Below, one piece after another: positions 6,203 to 14,006 of a stretch of 16,190 bases of DNA. Position 1 is the stretch's first letter, and every line of letters starts with the position of its first letter. Under the pieces are notes generated by a model. That model did not search any database and had not been told where the DNA came from. It saw only the letters and a program-made list of their open reading frames with translations. This stretch comes from CAYPUG01 sp964413905 (GTDB lineage: Bacteria > Chloroflexota > Anaerolineae > JAADDB01), in contig CAYPUG010000056.1 in NCBI GenBank assembly GCA_964413905.1, positions 1 to 16,190 on the forward strand, in the 5' to 3' direction. Position numbers and translations under genes: made by a program.

Positions 6203-6378
6203 AGAGCACAAGGAGATACTCTCCGATACAGGGCTTTTCAGAAATCCTACCCTCCATGTCAGAGAGGGAGGTGCAGAGAGTACATTCGCCTATCCGGCGG
6301 CCTTCTGAGCGAACATGCAACAGATTGATGGACGATGGAGTATCTTCACGCGTTCGCCCATTGAAAAAAACCACCTCG

Positions 6379-7797
6379 CTAGTACGCACCCTTGCCGCGC
6401 AGAACCGCGCCGATGGTCCGCCAGAGGATACGCAAATCCAGTAACGGGGAGTAATTCTGGATGTAGTACAGGTCGTACTCGGTGTGGAGATGCATGGGTT
6501 TGTCGGCTCGGCCGCTGATCTGCCACCATCCTGTAATGCCGGGAGGAACGGAGAAGCGTTCCCATTGCCAAGGCTGGTAGTATTGAATCATCTGAGGGAT
6601 CTCCGGCCGAGGGCCGACAAGGCTCATATCTCCTTTCAACACGTTGAACAATTGCGGCAACTCATCCAAACTGAAACGCCGCAAAATACGTCCAATGGGA
6701 AGGATGCGAGGGTCATCCTTGCTTTTATGCATTACAGTCCCATCAGGGAGGCGACGGATGACTTTTTCAAAGTGTTTTTCAGCCTCGGGGATCATGGTGC
6801 GAAATTTGTACATCTTGAAAACGCGACCGTTTTCACCAATGCGATCTTGTTTGAAGAGGACCGGACCGGACGGTGATGTGACTTTAATGGCCACGGCGAT
6901 GAGGAGCATCAAGGGCCACACCATCAACAACGCCAGCGCAGCCAGGATCAGATCAAGGCCTCGCTTCATAACACGGTTGAAACCGGTGATGGGAGAGTTA
7001 CGTAGGCCAATCAACGGAATTCCCTCAAACGTTTCTACGGAGGCCCCGGACATACTTAAATCCAGCACGTCAGGGACCACACGAATGGATACGGGGGTCG
7101 CGTACAAACTGCGAATAACGTCGGCCATGCGGGCCTGAGCACGGCGTGGCAACGCGAAAATGACTTCATCCACGTGATAATTACGGATAACCTGAATCAT
7201 GTCCTGTTGACGTCCCAGCACGGGAACACCCTCAACGGTCTTCCCCTGTAACGACACATCATCATCCACGAAGCCCACCAGATCTAGGCCGTACCAGGAT
7301 AACCCACGCAGTCGCCTGGCCACTTCCCGTCCTAAAGGCCCGGCTCCCACCAGGAGCACCCGTTCTGTATCCCGCACCCGGGGGCCCGCATACCGGAAGG
7401 CCCACCGCAAAGTCAGACGATGAATCACAAGATACAACGGCAGCAGAATCACAAAATAAACGTACAGCAAACGGGGAAGATCTCGTACGGTCAGGTACAA
7501 CAACCCCGCGAACGAGGCGGCCGCAATGCCTGAAGCAAGAAGCACTCGTTGAATCTCCCGGTGTACCCGTAAGGTCGCACGGGGGTCGTAAACAGAGAGT
7601 AGAAGAAAGAGAGAGAGCCACAAAGCCACGGCCACCACATACAAACTCGGCGGAAGATGGACATGGCGTGGGGCCAAAGTAATGCCAAGCGGCAGGTGCA
7701 GACGAGCCATATACGCCGTGTGTAACGCGAGCACTGTGAGCAGCGCATCCGAAACGAGTAAATAAATAATGTAATCCGTGGTTGCTTGCCGTCGCAT
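6379..7797 (-). CDS. Undecaprenyl-phosphate sugar phosphotransferase (WbaP/WcaJ type)
   Basis: An integral membrane enzyme of 472 residues that starts surface glycan assembly by moving hexose-1-phosphate from a nucleotide sugar to undecaprenyl phosphate. Four N-terminal membrane helices (about 10-32, 51-70, 84-103, 108-125) lead to a Rossmann-like domain (VLLVGAGPLGREV, 147-159). A membrane segment at 283-304 follows, then the catalytic domain: KRGLDL (278-283), LFKQDRIGENGRVFKMYKFR (314-333), FSLDELPQLFNVLKGDMSLVGPRPE (375-399), and the late ITGWWQISGR (421-430). This is the full-length architecture of the polyisoprenyl-phosphate hexose-1-phosphate transferases. A G-rich site precedes the start, and the gene follows the 72-residue gene by 22 bases in the same operon. 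It fits with the rfbF/glycosyltransferase operon on the other strand. Glucose versus galactose cannot be decided. Confidence 0.93.
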   Translation of the reverse strand: MRRQATTDYIIYLLVSDALLTVLALHTAYMARLHLPLGITLAPRHVHLPPSLYVVAVALWLSLFLLLSVYDPRATLRVHREIQRVLLASGIAAASFAGLLYLTVRDLPRLLYVYFVILLPLYLVIHRLTLRWAFRYAGPRVRDTERVLLVGAGPLGREVARRLRGLSWYGLDLVGFVDDDVSLQGKTVEGVPVLGRQQDMIQVIRNYHVDEVIFALPRRAQARMADVIRSLYATPVSIRVVPDVLDLSMSGASVETFEGIPLIGLRNSPITGFNRVMKRGLDLILAALALLMVWPLMLLIAVAIKVTSPSGPVLFKQDRIGENGRVFKMYKFRTMIPEAEKHFEKVIRRLPDGTVMHKSKDDPRILPIGRILRRFSLDELPQLFNVLKGDMSLVGPRPEIPQMIQYYQPWQWERFSVPPGITGWWQISGRADKPMHLHTEYDLYYIQNYSPLLDLRILWRTIGAVLRGKGAY

Positions 7798-7819
7798 GGT
7801 GTCCCCCCAAAGTTGACGG

Positions 7820-8038
7820 CTACTTCAGGTATTCTTCCAACGCGGCCACACGCTCCAGAAACGATTGCGTCTCATCATAAAGACGTTTGATGTACTGGAA
7901 AAGATCGGGATCGATGAAGATTTCCAATTGAGCGATGTTTTCACCTTCCGGGCTCCAGTAATGAGCAAATTCCTTTTGCAAGCGTTTAGCATCTTCGGCC
8001 AGTGCCGCGATGGTGTCCAGTAATGCCTGTTCCGTCAT
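7820..8038 (-). CDS. Small coiled-coil protein of unknown function
   Basis: A 72-residue acidic, helical protein that I do not recognise. The two ends (about 1-26, MTEQALLDTIAALAEDAKRL…; and 47-72, …YIKRLYDETQSFLERVAALE…) have heptad-like spacing of hydrophobics, separated by a loop with an aromatic His-Tyr-Trp-Ser-Pro cluster (26-30). There is no signal peptide or membrane segment. GTGAGG stands upstream of the ATG, the frame has no rival, and it lies 22 bases before the sugar transferase in the same direction. It may be a cofactor or regulator of the transferase, but nothing in its sequence proves this. Confidence 0.65.
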   Translation of the reverse strand: MTEQALLDTIAALAEDAKRLQKEFAHYWSPEGENIAQLEIFIDPDLFQYIKRLYDETQSFLERVAALEEYLK

Positions 8039-8149
8039 GGGTGCTTATCCTCACTTTCGTTCTTAATTGACTCACATCGTGCATCTCAGCGTAAAAAGAG
8101 CGCAGAAGTTCGTGTTATTTTCCCTTTTCTTTGAACTCCAGGTGCATAC

Positions 8150-8178
8150 GCGGTGTTCTGTTGCTCGATCAGCACCGC
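8150..8178 (-). promoter_or_regulatory. Stem-loop at the presumed 5' end of the sugar transferase transcript
   Basis: On the minus strand GCGGTG-CTG pairs with CAG-(AA)-CACCGC: outer 6-bp stem 8150-8155 with 8173-8178, inner 3-bp stem 8158-8160 with 8170-8172, 9-base loop. No T-run follows, so it does not look like a terminator for the upstream peptidase gene. It begins about where transcription from the TATAAT at 8184-8189 would start, as 5'-stabilising hairpins do. Confidence 0.4.
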
Positions 8179-8183
8179 CGCCC

Positions 8184-8189
8184 ATTATA
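8184..8189 (-). promoter_or_regulatory. Candidate promoter (-10 TATAAT) for the small protein / sugar transferase operon
   Basis: A perfect TATAAT on the minus strand in the 213-bp gap between the M20 peptidase and the 72-residue gene. The best -35 is a poor TTAGGA at 18 bases. Transcription would begin near 8177 and give a leader of about 140 nt. Confidence 0.4.
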
Positions 8190-8251
8190 TGTGCTCACAA
8201 AAGAAGGTCCTAAAACCCAGGAAGGCATGGATATGTCTTCTTTGCTCTATT

Positions 8252-9340
8252 TCAGGCACTTTTCACGCATTCCAGGACCCAGCGAGCGCAGTCCACCAGA
8301 TCGGCGATGGCAATGTGTTCGTCCTTCGTGTGGACATCGGCTTGACCTGTGGAAATAACGACCGATGGAAGACCCCGCGCGTTAAACACATTCGCGTCCG
8401 TGCCTCCACCGGCTTCGTGATAGATTGGGTCGCGTCCTAGACGGCGCACCGCGTCGGACACCCAGCGGATGAGCGGGGAATCCAAGGGATGGCGATAACC
8501 ATTATAAAGGCGTCGGACCTCCATTTCGACTTGAGCATGATGGCGCTCCGCAACCTCACGAAACGCGGTCAACATGTGCTCGGTTTGCGCCACCAACTTG
8601 GCTTCATCCCGACTCCGGGCTTCCATGTCCACATCCACGCGGTCCGGCACAATGTTCGTCGCGACCCCTCCGTGAATGATACCCACGTTGGCCGTAGTCT
8701 CTTCGTCGATTTTGCCCAATCGTAGGGCCGCGATGGCCTCTGCGGCCACCCGAATGGCGTTGATGCCCTTTTCCGGCGCGGCTCCCGCGTGGCTGGCTTT
8801 CCCGATCACGGTCACGTGGTGCTTGTCTTGATAGGGAGCCGCCACGATAATCGTCCCGATGGGCCCACCGCTGTCCAACACCAACCCACGACGCGCGTGC
8901 AGGCGGGACATATCTAGGGCCTGAGCGCCGATCAACCCGCGTTCCTCCCCTACGGTGAACACCACTTCCAGGGGCGGGGCCTCGATCTCCGGATGTTCCT
9001 GCAATACGTGCAAAACCTCCAAAATCGCGGCCAGGCCGGATTTGTCGTCCGCGCCGAGGATGGTTGCACCGTCCGAATAGATCACGCCATCACGAATGAC
9101 CGGCGTGATACCTGTATCCGTACCCACGGTGTCCATGTGAGCGTTCAGCATCACGGGCCCAGCCTCGGCCCGGCCGGGCCGGCGGGCGATGAGGTTCCCT
9201 ACTTCATCCTGTTCCACGGTTAAGCCCAGATCCTCCAAGCGCCGATGCAGGTGCGCTCCAATGGTGGCCTCCTGGCCGGATGGACTGTCAATGCGGACGA
9301 GTTCCAAAAAGGTGGAGACAATGCGTTCTTCTCGAATCAT
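8252..9340 (-). CDS. M20 family metallopeptidase (PepT / carboxypeptidase-like)
   Basis: A cytoplasmic zinc exopeptidase of 362 residues. The metal-site residues are visible: His68 and Asp70 in NAHMDTV (66-72), Asp98 in GADDKSG (96-102), the catalytic Glu132 and ligand Glu133 in GEERG (131-135), Asp156 in LVLDSGG (153-159) and His337 in VHTKDEH (336-342). GKASHAGAAPEKGINAI (180-196) is the dimerisation-domain signature of the PepT-like and M20/M25/M40 peptidases. It differs clearly from the amidohydrolase at 78-1283. AAAGGAG stands before the ATG and overlaps the uvrC stop codon region 16 bases upstream, so the two genes form an operon. The natural substrate is probably small peptides; the exact specificity is unknown. 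Confidence 0.92.
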   Translation of the reverse strand: MIREERIVSTFLELVRIDSPSGQEATIGAHLHRRLEDLGLTVEQDEVGNLIARRPGRAEAGPVMLNAHMDTVGTDTGITPVIRDGVIYSDGATILGADDKSGLAAILEVLHVLQEHPEIEAPPLEVVFTVGEERGLIGAQALDMSRLHARRGLVLDSGGPIGTIIVAAPYQDKHHVTVIGKASHAGAAPEKGINAIRVAAEAIAALRLGKIDEETTANVGIIHGGVATNIVPDRVDVDMEARSRDEAKLVAQTEHMLTAFREVAERHHAQVEMEVRRLYNGYRHPLDSPLIRWVSDAVRRLGRDPIYHEAGGGTDANVFNARGLPSVVISTGQADVHTKDEHIAIADLVDCARWVLECVKSA

Positions 9341-9356
9341 AGTCCGTGATTCTCCT

Positions 9357-11252
9357 TTAGAGGGTAGAAAGGGTTTTCTTCAATCGTTCTGCAACCTTGC
9401 GATTCATCCCGGGAATTCGCGCCAATTCTTCCACCGATGCGGCACGGATCGCGTCCAAGGATCCGAAATGCTGCAGAAGTGCGCGTTTGCGCTTTGGACC
9501 GATGCCGGGGATCTCCTCCAGAATCCCCTTCAAACTCTCCCGACGACGCCGTTGGCGGTGGGAGGTAATGGAAAAGCGATGAGCTTCGTCCCGGACCCGT
9601 TGCAGCAATTTAAGGGCCTCAGAAGTGCGCGGTAAGCGTAGCGGTTCCCCACGATCCGGCAGGAATATCTCCTCGTTTCGCTTTGCCAACGCGAGGACCG
9701 GAATGGTCCCCCGCAAGTTGAACTCGTCCAATACCGAAAGCGCCACGTTCAACTGACCTCGGCCCCCGTCAATGAGCATCAAATCGGGCATCAGGCGCCA
9801 CGTTTGTTCGCGACGTCGGGCTTTTTCCCCTGGCGATTCCCCAATGGGTTCGACTAAACGCCGCAGTCGACGACGGAGCATCTCCCGCAGTGCGGCGAAG
9901 TCATTAGGTTCTAGCACATGCTGTACTGTGCGGATGTTGAAGCGTCGGTAATCGCTCTTGCGGGGCACACCGTGGACGAAAACGACCATCGCACCCACAG
10001 TGTGGGTTCCTTGGAGGGTACTCACATCATACCCCTCAATGCGGGCCGGCGGGGTGTCCAGGCCTAACACGTGTTGCAATTCTGCCAGGGCTTCCTCTTG
10101 ACGCACTTTATTCGCCTGCCACTGTTGACGCATCACCCGTAACGTTTCCAGCGCGTTGGTCGCGGCCATCTGCACCAACGCCTGTTCTCGCTCATCGGCA
10201 GGGAGCCGCACACGTATCGTCTGCCCTTGCTTTTGGCTCAGCCAACGTTCGATGATGTGGGCCTCGCTCAAGGCAGTGGGCACAATGACCTCGTCCGGTA
10301 CCCGAGCGACCTCATCGTAAAACTGTTGGATGAAGGACACCAGAATTTCCTCCATGTCCGCTTCATCCGTGCCCTCCAAGAAAAATGTCTCTCTGCCCAG
10401 CAATTTACCTCGGCGCACAAAGAACACCTGGACACATGTGGTATCCTCTTCTTGAACCAAAGCGAGCACATCCTCGTTGGCCAAGCCGTGCGCCACAACC
10501 TGATGTTGTGACGCGATCTCACGCGCCGCAGCAATTTGGTCCCGCAGAAGTGCCGCTTTCTCGAATTGGAGCGCATCCGCGGCTTTCTTCATCTCCGCTT
10601 CCAATTCCGCGATGACGCCTTCTGTGTCACCTTCCAAAAACCGAGCCAACCCCTCAATTATCTGACGATACTCTGTCTGGGACACCGCGCCGATGCATGG
10701 ACCTGCACACCGCTTGATATCATAGTAAAGGCACGCGCGGGTGTCCTGCCCGGTGATGGTGCGATTGCACGTCAGGTAAGGGAACACCCGACGGAGGACG
10801 TCCAAGGTTTGACGGACGGCCGAAGCACTGGCGTAAGGGCCATAGTAGCGGGCACCATCCTGCTCAATCCGCCGCGTGATAGTGACTTTCGGGAAGGGAT
10901 CTTGCCAGTGGATTTTGATGTAAGGGTATGTTTTATCATCCTTCAGGCGGACATTGTAGCGGGGTTGGTGCGTCTTAATGAGCTGGTTCTCCAGGACGAG
11001 GGCTTCCAATTCGGTATCGACGACGATCCACTCGATATCCGCGATCTCCGCCACCAGACGGCGTATCCGTGGTGAGTGCTGTGCACTGCGGTGGAAATAA
11101 CTCCGCACGCGTGCGCGGAGATCCACGGCCTTACCGATATAGATAATCTCGCCGGCCGTGTTCTTCATAAGATACACGCCGGGGCGTCGGGGGAGACTCT
11201 CTAACTTATTACGCACGCGTTCTGAGATCCCTCTCTCTTTCATGCTTTTCAT
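9357..11252 (-). CDS. uvrC: Excinuclease ABC subunit C
   Basis: The dual-incision nuclease of bacterial nucleotide excision repair, acting with UvrA and UvrB. The protein has about 631 residues, the usual length. Domains in order: GIY-YIG nuclease (GVY at 25-27, YIG at 38-40), a Cys-rich strip in the middle, a UVR motif (LQFEKAALLRDQI), the RNase H-like second nuclease (GYDVSTLQG, LIDGGRGQLN and HRFSITSHRQ) and C-terminal tandem helix-hairpin-helix motifs (EIPGIGPKRKRALLQHFGS and IPGMNRKVAERL). The frame is open upstream to 11306, but those codons give no family match. Starts at 11252 and 11243 (three codons apart) both precede the GIY-YIG domain suitably; neither has a strong ribosome site. 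Confidence 0.97.
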   Translation of the reverse strand: MKSMKERGISERVRNKLESLPRRPGVYLMKNTAGEIIYIGKAVDLRARVRSYFHRSAQHSPRIRRLVAEIADIEWIVVDTELEALVLENQLIKTHQPRYNVRLKDDKTYPYIKIHWQDPFPKVTITRRIEQDGARYYGPYASASAVRQTLDVLRRVFPYLTCNRTITGQDTRACLYYDIKRCAGPCIGAVSQTEYRQIIEGLARFLEGDTEGVIAELEAEMKKAADALQFEKAALLRDQIAAAREIASQHQVVAHGLANEDVLALVQEEDTTCVQVFFVRRGKLLGRETFFLEGTDEADMEEILVSFIQQFYDEVARVPDEVIVPTALSEAHIIERWLSQKQGQTIRVRLPADEREQALVQMAATNALETLRVMRQQWQANKVRQEEALAELQHVLGLDTPPARIEGYDVSTLQGTHTVGAMVVFVHGVPRKSDYRRFNIRTVQHVLEPNDFAALREMLRRRLRRLVEPIGESPGEKARRREQTWRLMPDLMLIDGGRGQLNVALSVLDEFNLRGTIPVLALAKRNEEIFLPDRGEPLRLPRTSEALKLLQRVRDEAHRFSITSHRQRRRRESLKGILEEIPGIGPKRKRALLQHFGSLDAIRAASVEELARIPGMNRKVAERLKKTLSTL

Positions 11253-11353
11253 TTTACCACAGGAAGGAACAGACGGCGACCTTCTCTCCTGCCACCATCG
11301 GCACACCCGCTAGAACCCACCTCCCGGGAAGTTATGTGTATCCCTTTTGCTTA

Positions 11354-11362
11354 TGTTAGAAT
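11354..11362 (+). promoter_or_regulatory. Extended -10 promoter for the Xer recombinase gene
   Basis: TG-T-TAGAAT (11354-11362) is an extended -10 element; TAGAAT matches five of six consensus bases. A poor TTATGT lies 19 bases upstream as -35, which is tolerable for extended -10 promoters. It would give a leader of about 30 nt with the AGGGGAGG site at 11385-11392. The region is divergent with uvrC. Confidence 0.45.
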
Positions 11363-11397
11363 ATAAGAGCCCCACCATCAGACAAGGGGAGGTTAGG

Positions 11398-12315
11398 ATG
11401 TCCTCAAATTACATACAGTGGATTGAGGCCTTCCTGGATTACCTGTTAGTGCAACGCAATTATTCACATCATACAATTCAAGCCTATCGGACCGATTTGC
11501 ACCAATTGTGCGCCTTCCTCGAGGAACACGTGCCTTTGTTCGACCAACGCGGCTGGGACGCTGTGGATGCAGAGGCGCTTCGGCTGTACCAAAAGGACCT
11601 CTATGAGCAAGGATATGCTAACGCGACCATTGCCCGTAAATTGGCTACCGTTCGGTCCCTTTTTCAGTACCTCCTCTCCATGGGAGTTATCCAGCGAGAT
11701 CCCACGCGCGGCCTAGAAGGCCCGAAGGTACACCGTCCGCTTCCCAAAGCGATCTCACCGGAAGACATCGAACGCCTTTTAGATGCGCCCACTCACGTCG
11801 ACGGCCCCAAAGGACTACGAGATCAAGCCATTTTAGAACTCCTTTATGCCACGGGCATGCGGGTGAGCGAATTGACCGCGCTGCGCCTTGGTGACGTGGA
11901 CTTAGAACGCAATATCGTCCGCTGTCGGGGAAAGGGGAACAAGGAACGGGAAGTCCCCTTCCACGAAACCGCGGCCCAAAAATTGCTGGCTTACTTAAAG
12001 GACGGTCGCCCCCATCTCCAGAACGGCAAATATCCCAACGATTACCTTTTCCTCAACTACCGGGGAAAACCGCTTACCCGCCAAGGTATTTGGCTAATTA
12101 TCAAAGAGTACGCGAAAATAGCAGGGATTGGGGTTCGAGTGACCCCACACGTGTTGCGACACTCCATTGCCACCCATCTTTTACGACAAGGAGCAAACCT
12201 GCGCGAGGTCCAAGAATTACTCGGACACACGAACCTGACCACCACCCAACAATACACTCGGGTGGTCAATGAACATCTGCGAAATGTATTCGACAACACC
12301 CATCCCCGTGCATGA
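11398..12315 (+). CDS. xerD: XerC/XerD-type tyrosine recombinase
   Basis: A 305-residue site-specific recombinase of the Xer group, which resolves chromosome dimers at dif before cell division. The N-terminal SAM-like DNA-binding domain spans about 5-95 (LVQRNYSHHTIQAYRTDL). All catalytic residues are visible: Arg155 in ATGMRVSELTALRL, Lys179 in GKGNKEREVP, His251 and Arg254 in TPHVLRHSIATHLL, His277 in LLGHTNL, and the nucleophile Tyr286 in QQYTRV. The length and motifs fit Xer better than phage integrases, and the neighbours are housekeeping genes. The frame opens at a TTG (11347), but ATG 11398 has the strong AGGGGAGG site and the right domain start. Whether it is XerC or XerD (or a single Xer) cannot be settled here. 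Confidence 0.93.
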   Translation: MSSNYIQWIEAFLDYLLVQRNYSHHTIQAYRTDLHQLCAFLEEHVPLFDQRGWDAVDAEALRLYQKDLYEQGYANATIARKLATVRSLFQYLLSMGVIQRDPTRGLEGPKVHRPLPKAISPEDIERLLDAPTHVDGPKGLRDQAILELLYATGMRVSELTALRLGDVDLERNIVRCRGKGNKEREVPFHETAAQKLLAYLKDGRPHLQNGKYPNDYLFLNYRGKPLTRQGIWLIIKEYAKIAGIGVRVTPHVLRHSIATHLLRQGANLREVQELLGHTNLTTTQQYTRVVNEHLRNVFDNTHPRA

Positions 12316-12333
12316 AAGGATAACACCGGACCG

Positions 12334-13197
12334 ATGACGAATTTCACATACGAACACTATCAGGAAGCCGCCCGATACGTTCTCGCTCAGACGCCCTTAC
12401 AACCACGCGTTGCTATCACGCTAGGATCCGGTCTGGCACCATTAGCCGATGCCGTTCAAAACACGGTGCGCATCCCCTACACGGACATCCCCCATTTTCC
12501 CAAGCCTACAGTAGAAGGTCATCCAGGACGGATGATTATCGGGCACCTAGGACAGGTTCCCATCGTCATTATGCAAGGACGGGTGCATTACTATGAGGGA
12601 TACACGCTACCCGAGGTGACATTCTACGTGCGTGTACTGCGACTCATGGGCGTGGAAATCTTGATCTTAACCAACGCGGCCGGTGGGTTAAACCCGCGTT
12701 TTCAACCGGGGGACCTCATGCTCATCGAAGATCACATCAACCTCCCGGGGCTGGTGGGACACAGCCCCCTGTGGGGCCCTAATGACGAACGCTTTGGCCC
12801 CCGCTTTCCGCCGATGAACAAAGCGTATGATCGCCGTCTCCGCCAACTGGCCCAGGAGGCTGCAGAACGCCGCGGAATGATTCTCCAGCGTGGAGTGTAC
12901 GTTGGCTTAGGTGGACCGGCATTCGAAACCCCTGCGGAAGTGCGCATGTTGCGCTCCTGGGGGGGAGACGCGGTCGGCATGTCCACCGTCCACGAAACCG
13001 TAACCGCGGTCCACGCGGGCATGCGAGTTCTGGGCATCTCCACTATCACCAACATCGCGGTGGATCACGTCGACGCGGAAGAAGAGGCTGACCACGAAGA
13101 AGTCCTGGAGACCGGGCAACAGGTGGCTCCTCGCCTGGCGTCGTTGTTGCAAGACATCGTGGCCCTCATGGCGGAGCGAGGAGAATTCACGCCATAA
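12334..13197 (+). CDS. punA: Purine nucleoside phosphorylase (trimeric, 6-oxopurine type)
   Basis: A cytoplasmic salvage enzyme of 287 residues that splits inosine and guanosine with phosphate. Family motifs are LGSGL (30-34), His63 in VEGHPGRMI, GRVHYYEGY (82-90), TNAAGGLN (113-120), GGPAFETPAEVR (193-204, with Glu198 contacting the purine), GMSTVHE (215-221) and ISTITN (235-240). Asn240 is the residue that marks the 6-oxopurine group; methylthioadenosine phosphorylases have Asp. The gene begins 18 bases after the recombinase stop on the same strand. The best ribosome site, AAAGGA, is about 13 bases from the ATG, rather far. Confidence 0.93.
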   Translation: MTNFTYEHYQEAARYVLAQTPLQPRVAITLGSGLAPLADAVQNTVRIPYTDIPHFPKPTVEGHPGRMIIGHLGQVPIVIMQGRVHYYEGYTLPEVTFYVRVLRLMGVEILILTNAAGGLNPRFQPGDLMLIEDHINLPGLVGHSPLWGPNDERFGPRFPPMNKAYDRRLRQLAQEAAERRGMILQRGVYVGLGGPAFETPAEVRMLRSWGGDAVGMSTVHETVTAVHAGMRVLGISTITNIAVDHVDAEEEADHEEVLETGQQVAPRLASLLQDIVALMAERGEFTP

Positions 13198-13218
13198 CAC
13201 GGGGAGAGGAGAGGCGTC

Positions 13219-13953
13219 ATGCGAATTCTCCTGGAACTTATAGCAAGTTACGCGAAGTGGATTTACTTGGCCTGTGCCTTGGGGGCCATGTGGTATTTGC
13301 ACGTGGTTTACCGGGCACGCAAGGAGCGCTTGGCCGCGCTCTTTGCCCTGGAAAAAGAAGTCGCTCGCCATCAGGTGTACACCGCGGCCACCGCGACCTT
13401 TGTGTTGACCCTCATCATGGCCGGTACCTACCTGGCCTCCACCAAACTCGTGGACATCGTACCGGAACCCGTTGAAGCCCCCATCCTTAGCACGCCGGAA
13501 ACCGTACTTTTGGCCACACCGACCCCAACTCCTCCACCCACGGCCACGCCAACCCCCACCTCCACCCCAACCCGTAAACCCAAGCGCCCTACGCCCACCC
13601 CCAAACCCATGCCCACACCCACGCCCGCCATTCGCCCCCCTGTCTGTCCTGACGCGCGAGCGGTCATCACCTCGCCGGGGATTGGTCAAGTACTCAGCGG
13701 CCCCACGCGAATCATCGGTACCGCGCGCCATGAGGCCTTTCAATTCTACAAATTGGAATTCGGGATCGGTGCCAAACCCACCCAATGGAGTTATTTTGAC
13801 GGTGGAGAAACCCCTGTTGAAAACGGGGTGTTAGGGACTTTCAATGCAGCTGCCGTACCTAACGGCACCTACACCATTCGCCTGGTTGTGGTGGACATCA
13901 CAGGGAACTATCCTCCACCCTGTCAGGTGACCATTCAAGTACAACATCCATGA
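13219..13953 (+). CDS. Membrane-anchored surface protein with Thr-Pro stalk
   Basis: A 244-residue protein with two N-terminal membrane helices (about 9-30 and 54-78). The basic loop between them (RARKERLAALFALEKEVARH) should face the cytoplasm, putting the rest outside. A Thr-Pro-rich stalk (92-141) follows, and then a compact beta-rich module (about 147-242) with a conserved-looking pattern: ITSPGIGQVLSG, YKLEFGIG, VENGVLGTFN, LVVVDITGN. Two Cys (143 and 235) flank this module and could form a disulfide outside the cell. I do not recognise the family with certainty; it resembles Ig/Fn3-like extracellular domains seen in stalked surface proteins of Chloroflexota. GGGAGAGGAGAGG precedes the ATG. 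It is 21 bases after the phosphorylase and 53 bases before the metallopeptidase gene. Confidence 0.8.
   Translation: MRILLELIASYAKWIYLACALGAMWYLHVVYRARKERLAALFALEKEVARHQVYTAATATFVLTLIMAGTYLASTKLVDIVPEPVEAPILSTPETVLLATPTPTPPPTATPTPTSTPTRKPKRPTPTPKPMPTPTPAIRPPVCPDARAVITSPGIGQVLSGPTRIIGTARHEAFQFYKLEFGIGAKPTQWSYFDGGETPVENGVLGTFNAAAVPNGTYTIRLVVVDITGNYPPPCQVTIQVQHP
13492..13641 (+). repeat. Low-complexity Thr-Pro linker coding repeat
   Basis: C-rich stretch (ACC, CCC, CCA and CCG codons) encoding the Thr-Pro linker of the surface protein. Pro-Thr pairs are interrupted by short Lys/Arg-rich steps (RKPKRP, KPM). Typical of extracellular stalks and prone to repeat-number change. Confidence 0.8.
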
Positions 13954-14006
13954 GAAACGTGACTCGCATCCATGCAAACGGTGCATACCTTCAAGGTGAC
14001 GGGTAA

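Larger units (their letters stand above)
6026..6378. other. 353-bp intergenic region upstream of the phasin gene
   Basis: Non-coding gap after the sugar transferase stop and before the phasin start (both minus strand). It contains a perfect minus-strand TATAAT box, a nested hairpin at 6135-6202 and a T-run (minus strand, 6364-6370) soon after the sugar transferase stop. That T-run has no clear stem before it, so I do not call a terminator. An open frame at 6072-6389 on the minus strand has no recognisable product and no ribosome site. Confidence 0.7.

Noticed and set aside
6361..6381. Intrinsic terminator after the sugar transferase
   Set aside because: The minus-strand T-run is present, but no stem of useful length precedes it.
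6072..6389. 105-codon minus-strand open frame overlapping the sugar transferase end
   Set aside because: It has no ribosome site and no domain, and it runs across the candidate phasin promoter. More likely non-coding.
11253..11306. N-terminal extension of UvrC
   Set aside because: The extra residues do not match the family. Two ATG codons close to the GIY-YIG domain are better placed.
11347..11397. TTG start for the Xer recombinase
   Set aside because: It lies upstream of the extended -10 box, and ATG 11398 has a strong ribosome site.
11398..12315. Phage or genomic-island integrase
   Set aside because: Length, motifs and housekeeping neighbours (uvrC, punA) fit a chromosomal Xer protein. 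No tRNA, attachment repeats or phage genes were seen.
12732..13785. Long minus-strand open frames opposite the phosphorylase and the stalk protein
   Set aside because: Gly-rich, low-complexity shadows of GC-rich genes with clear family matches on the plus strand.
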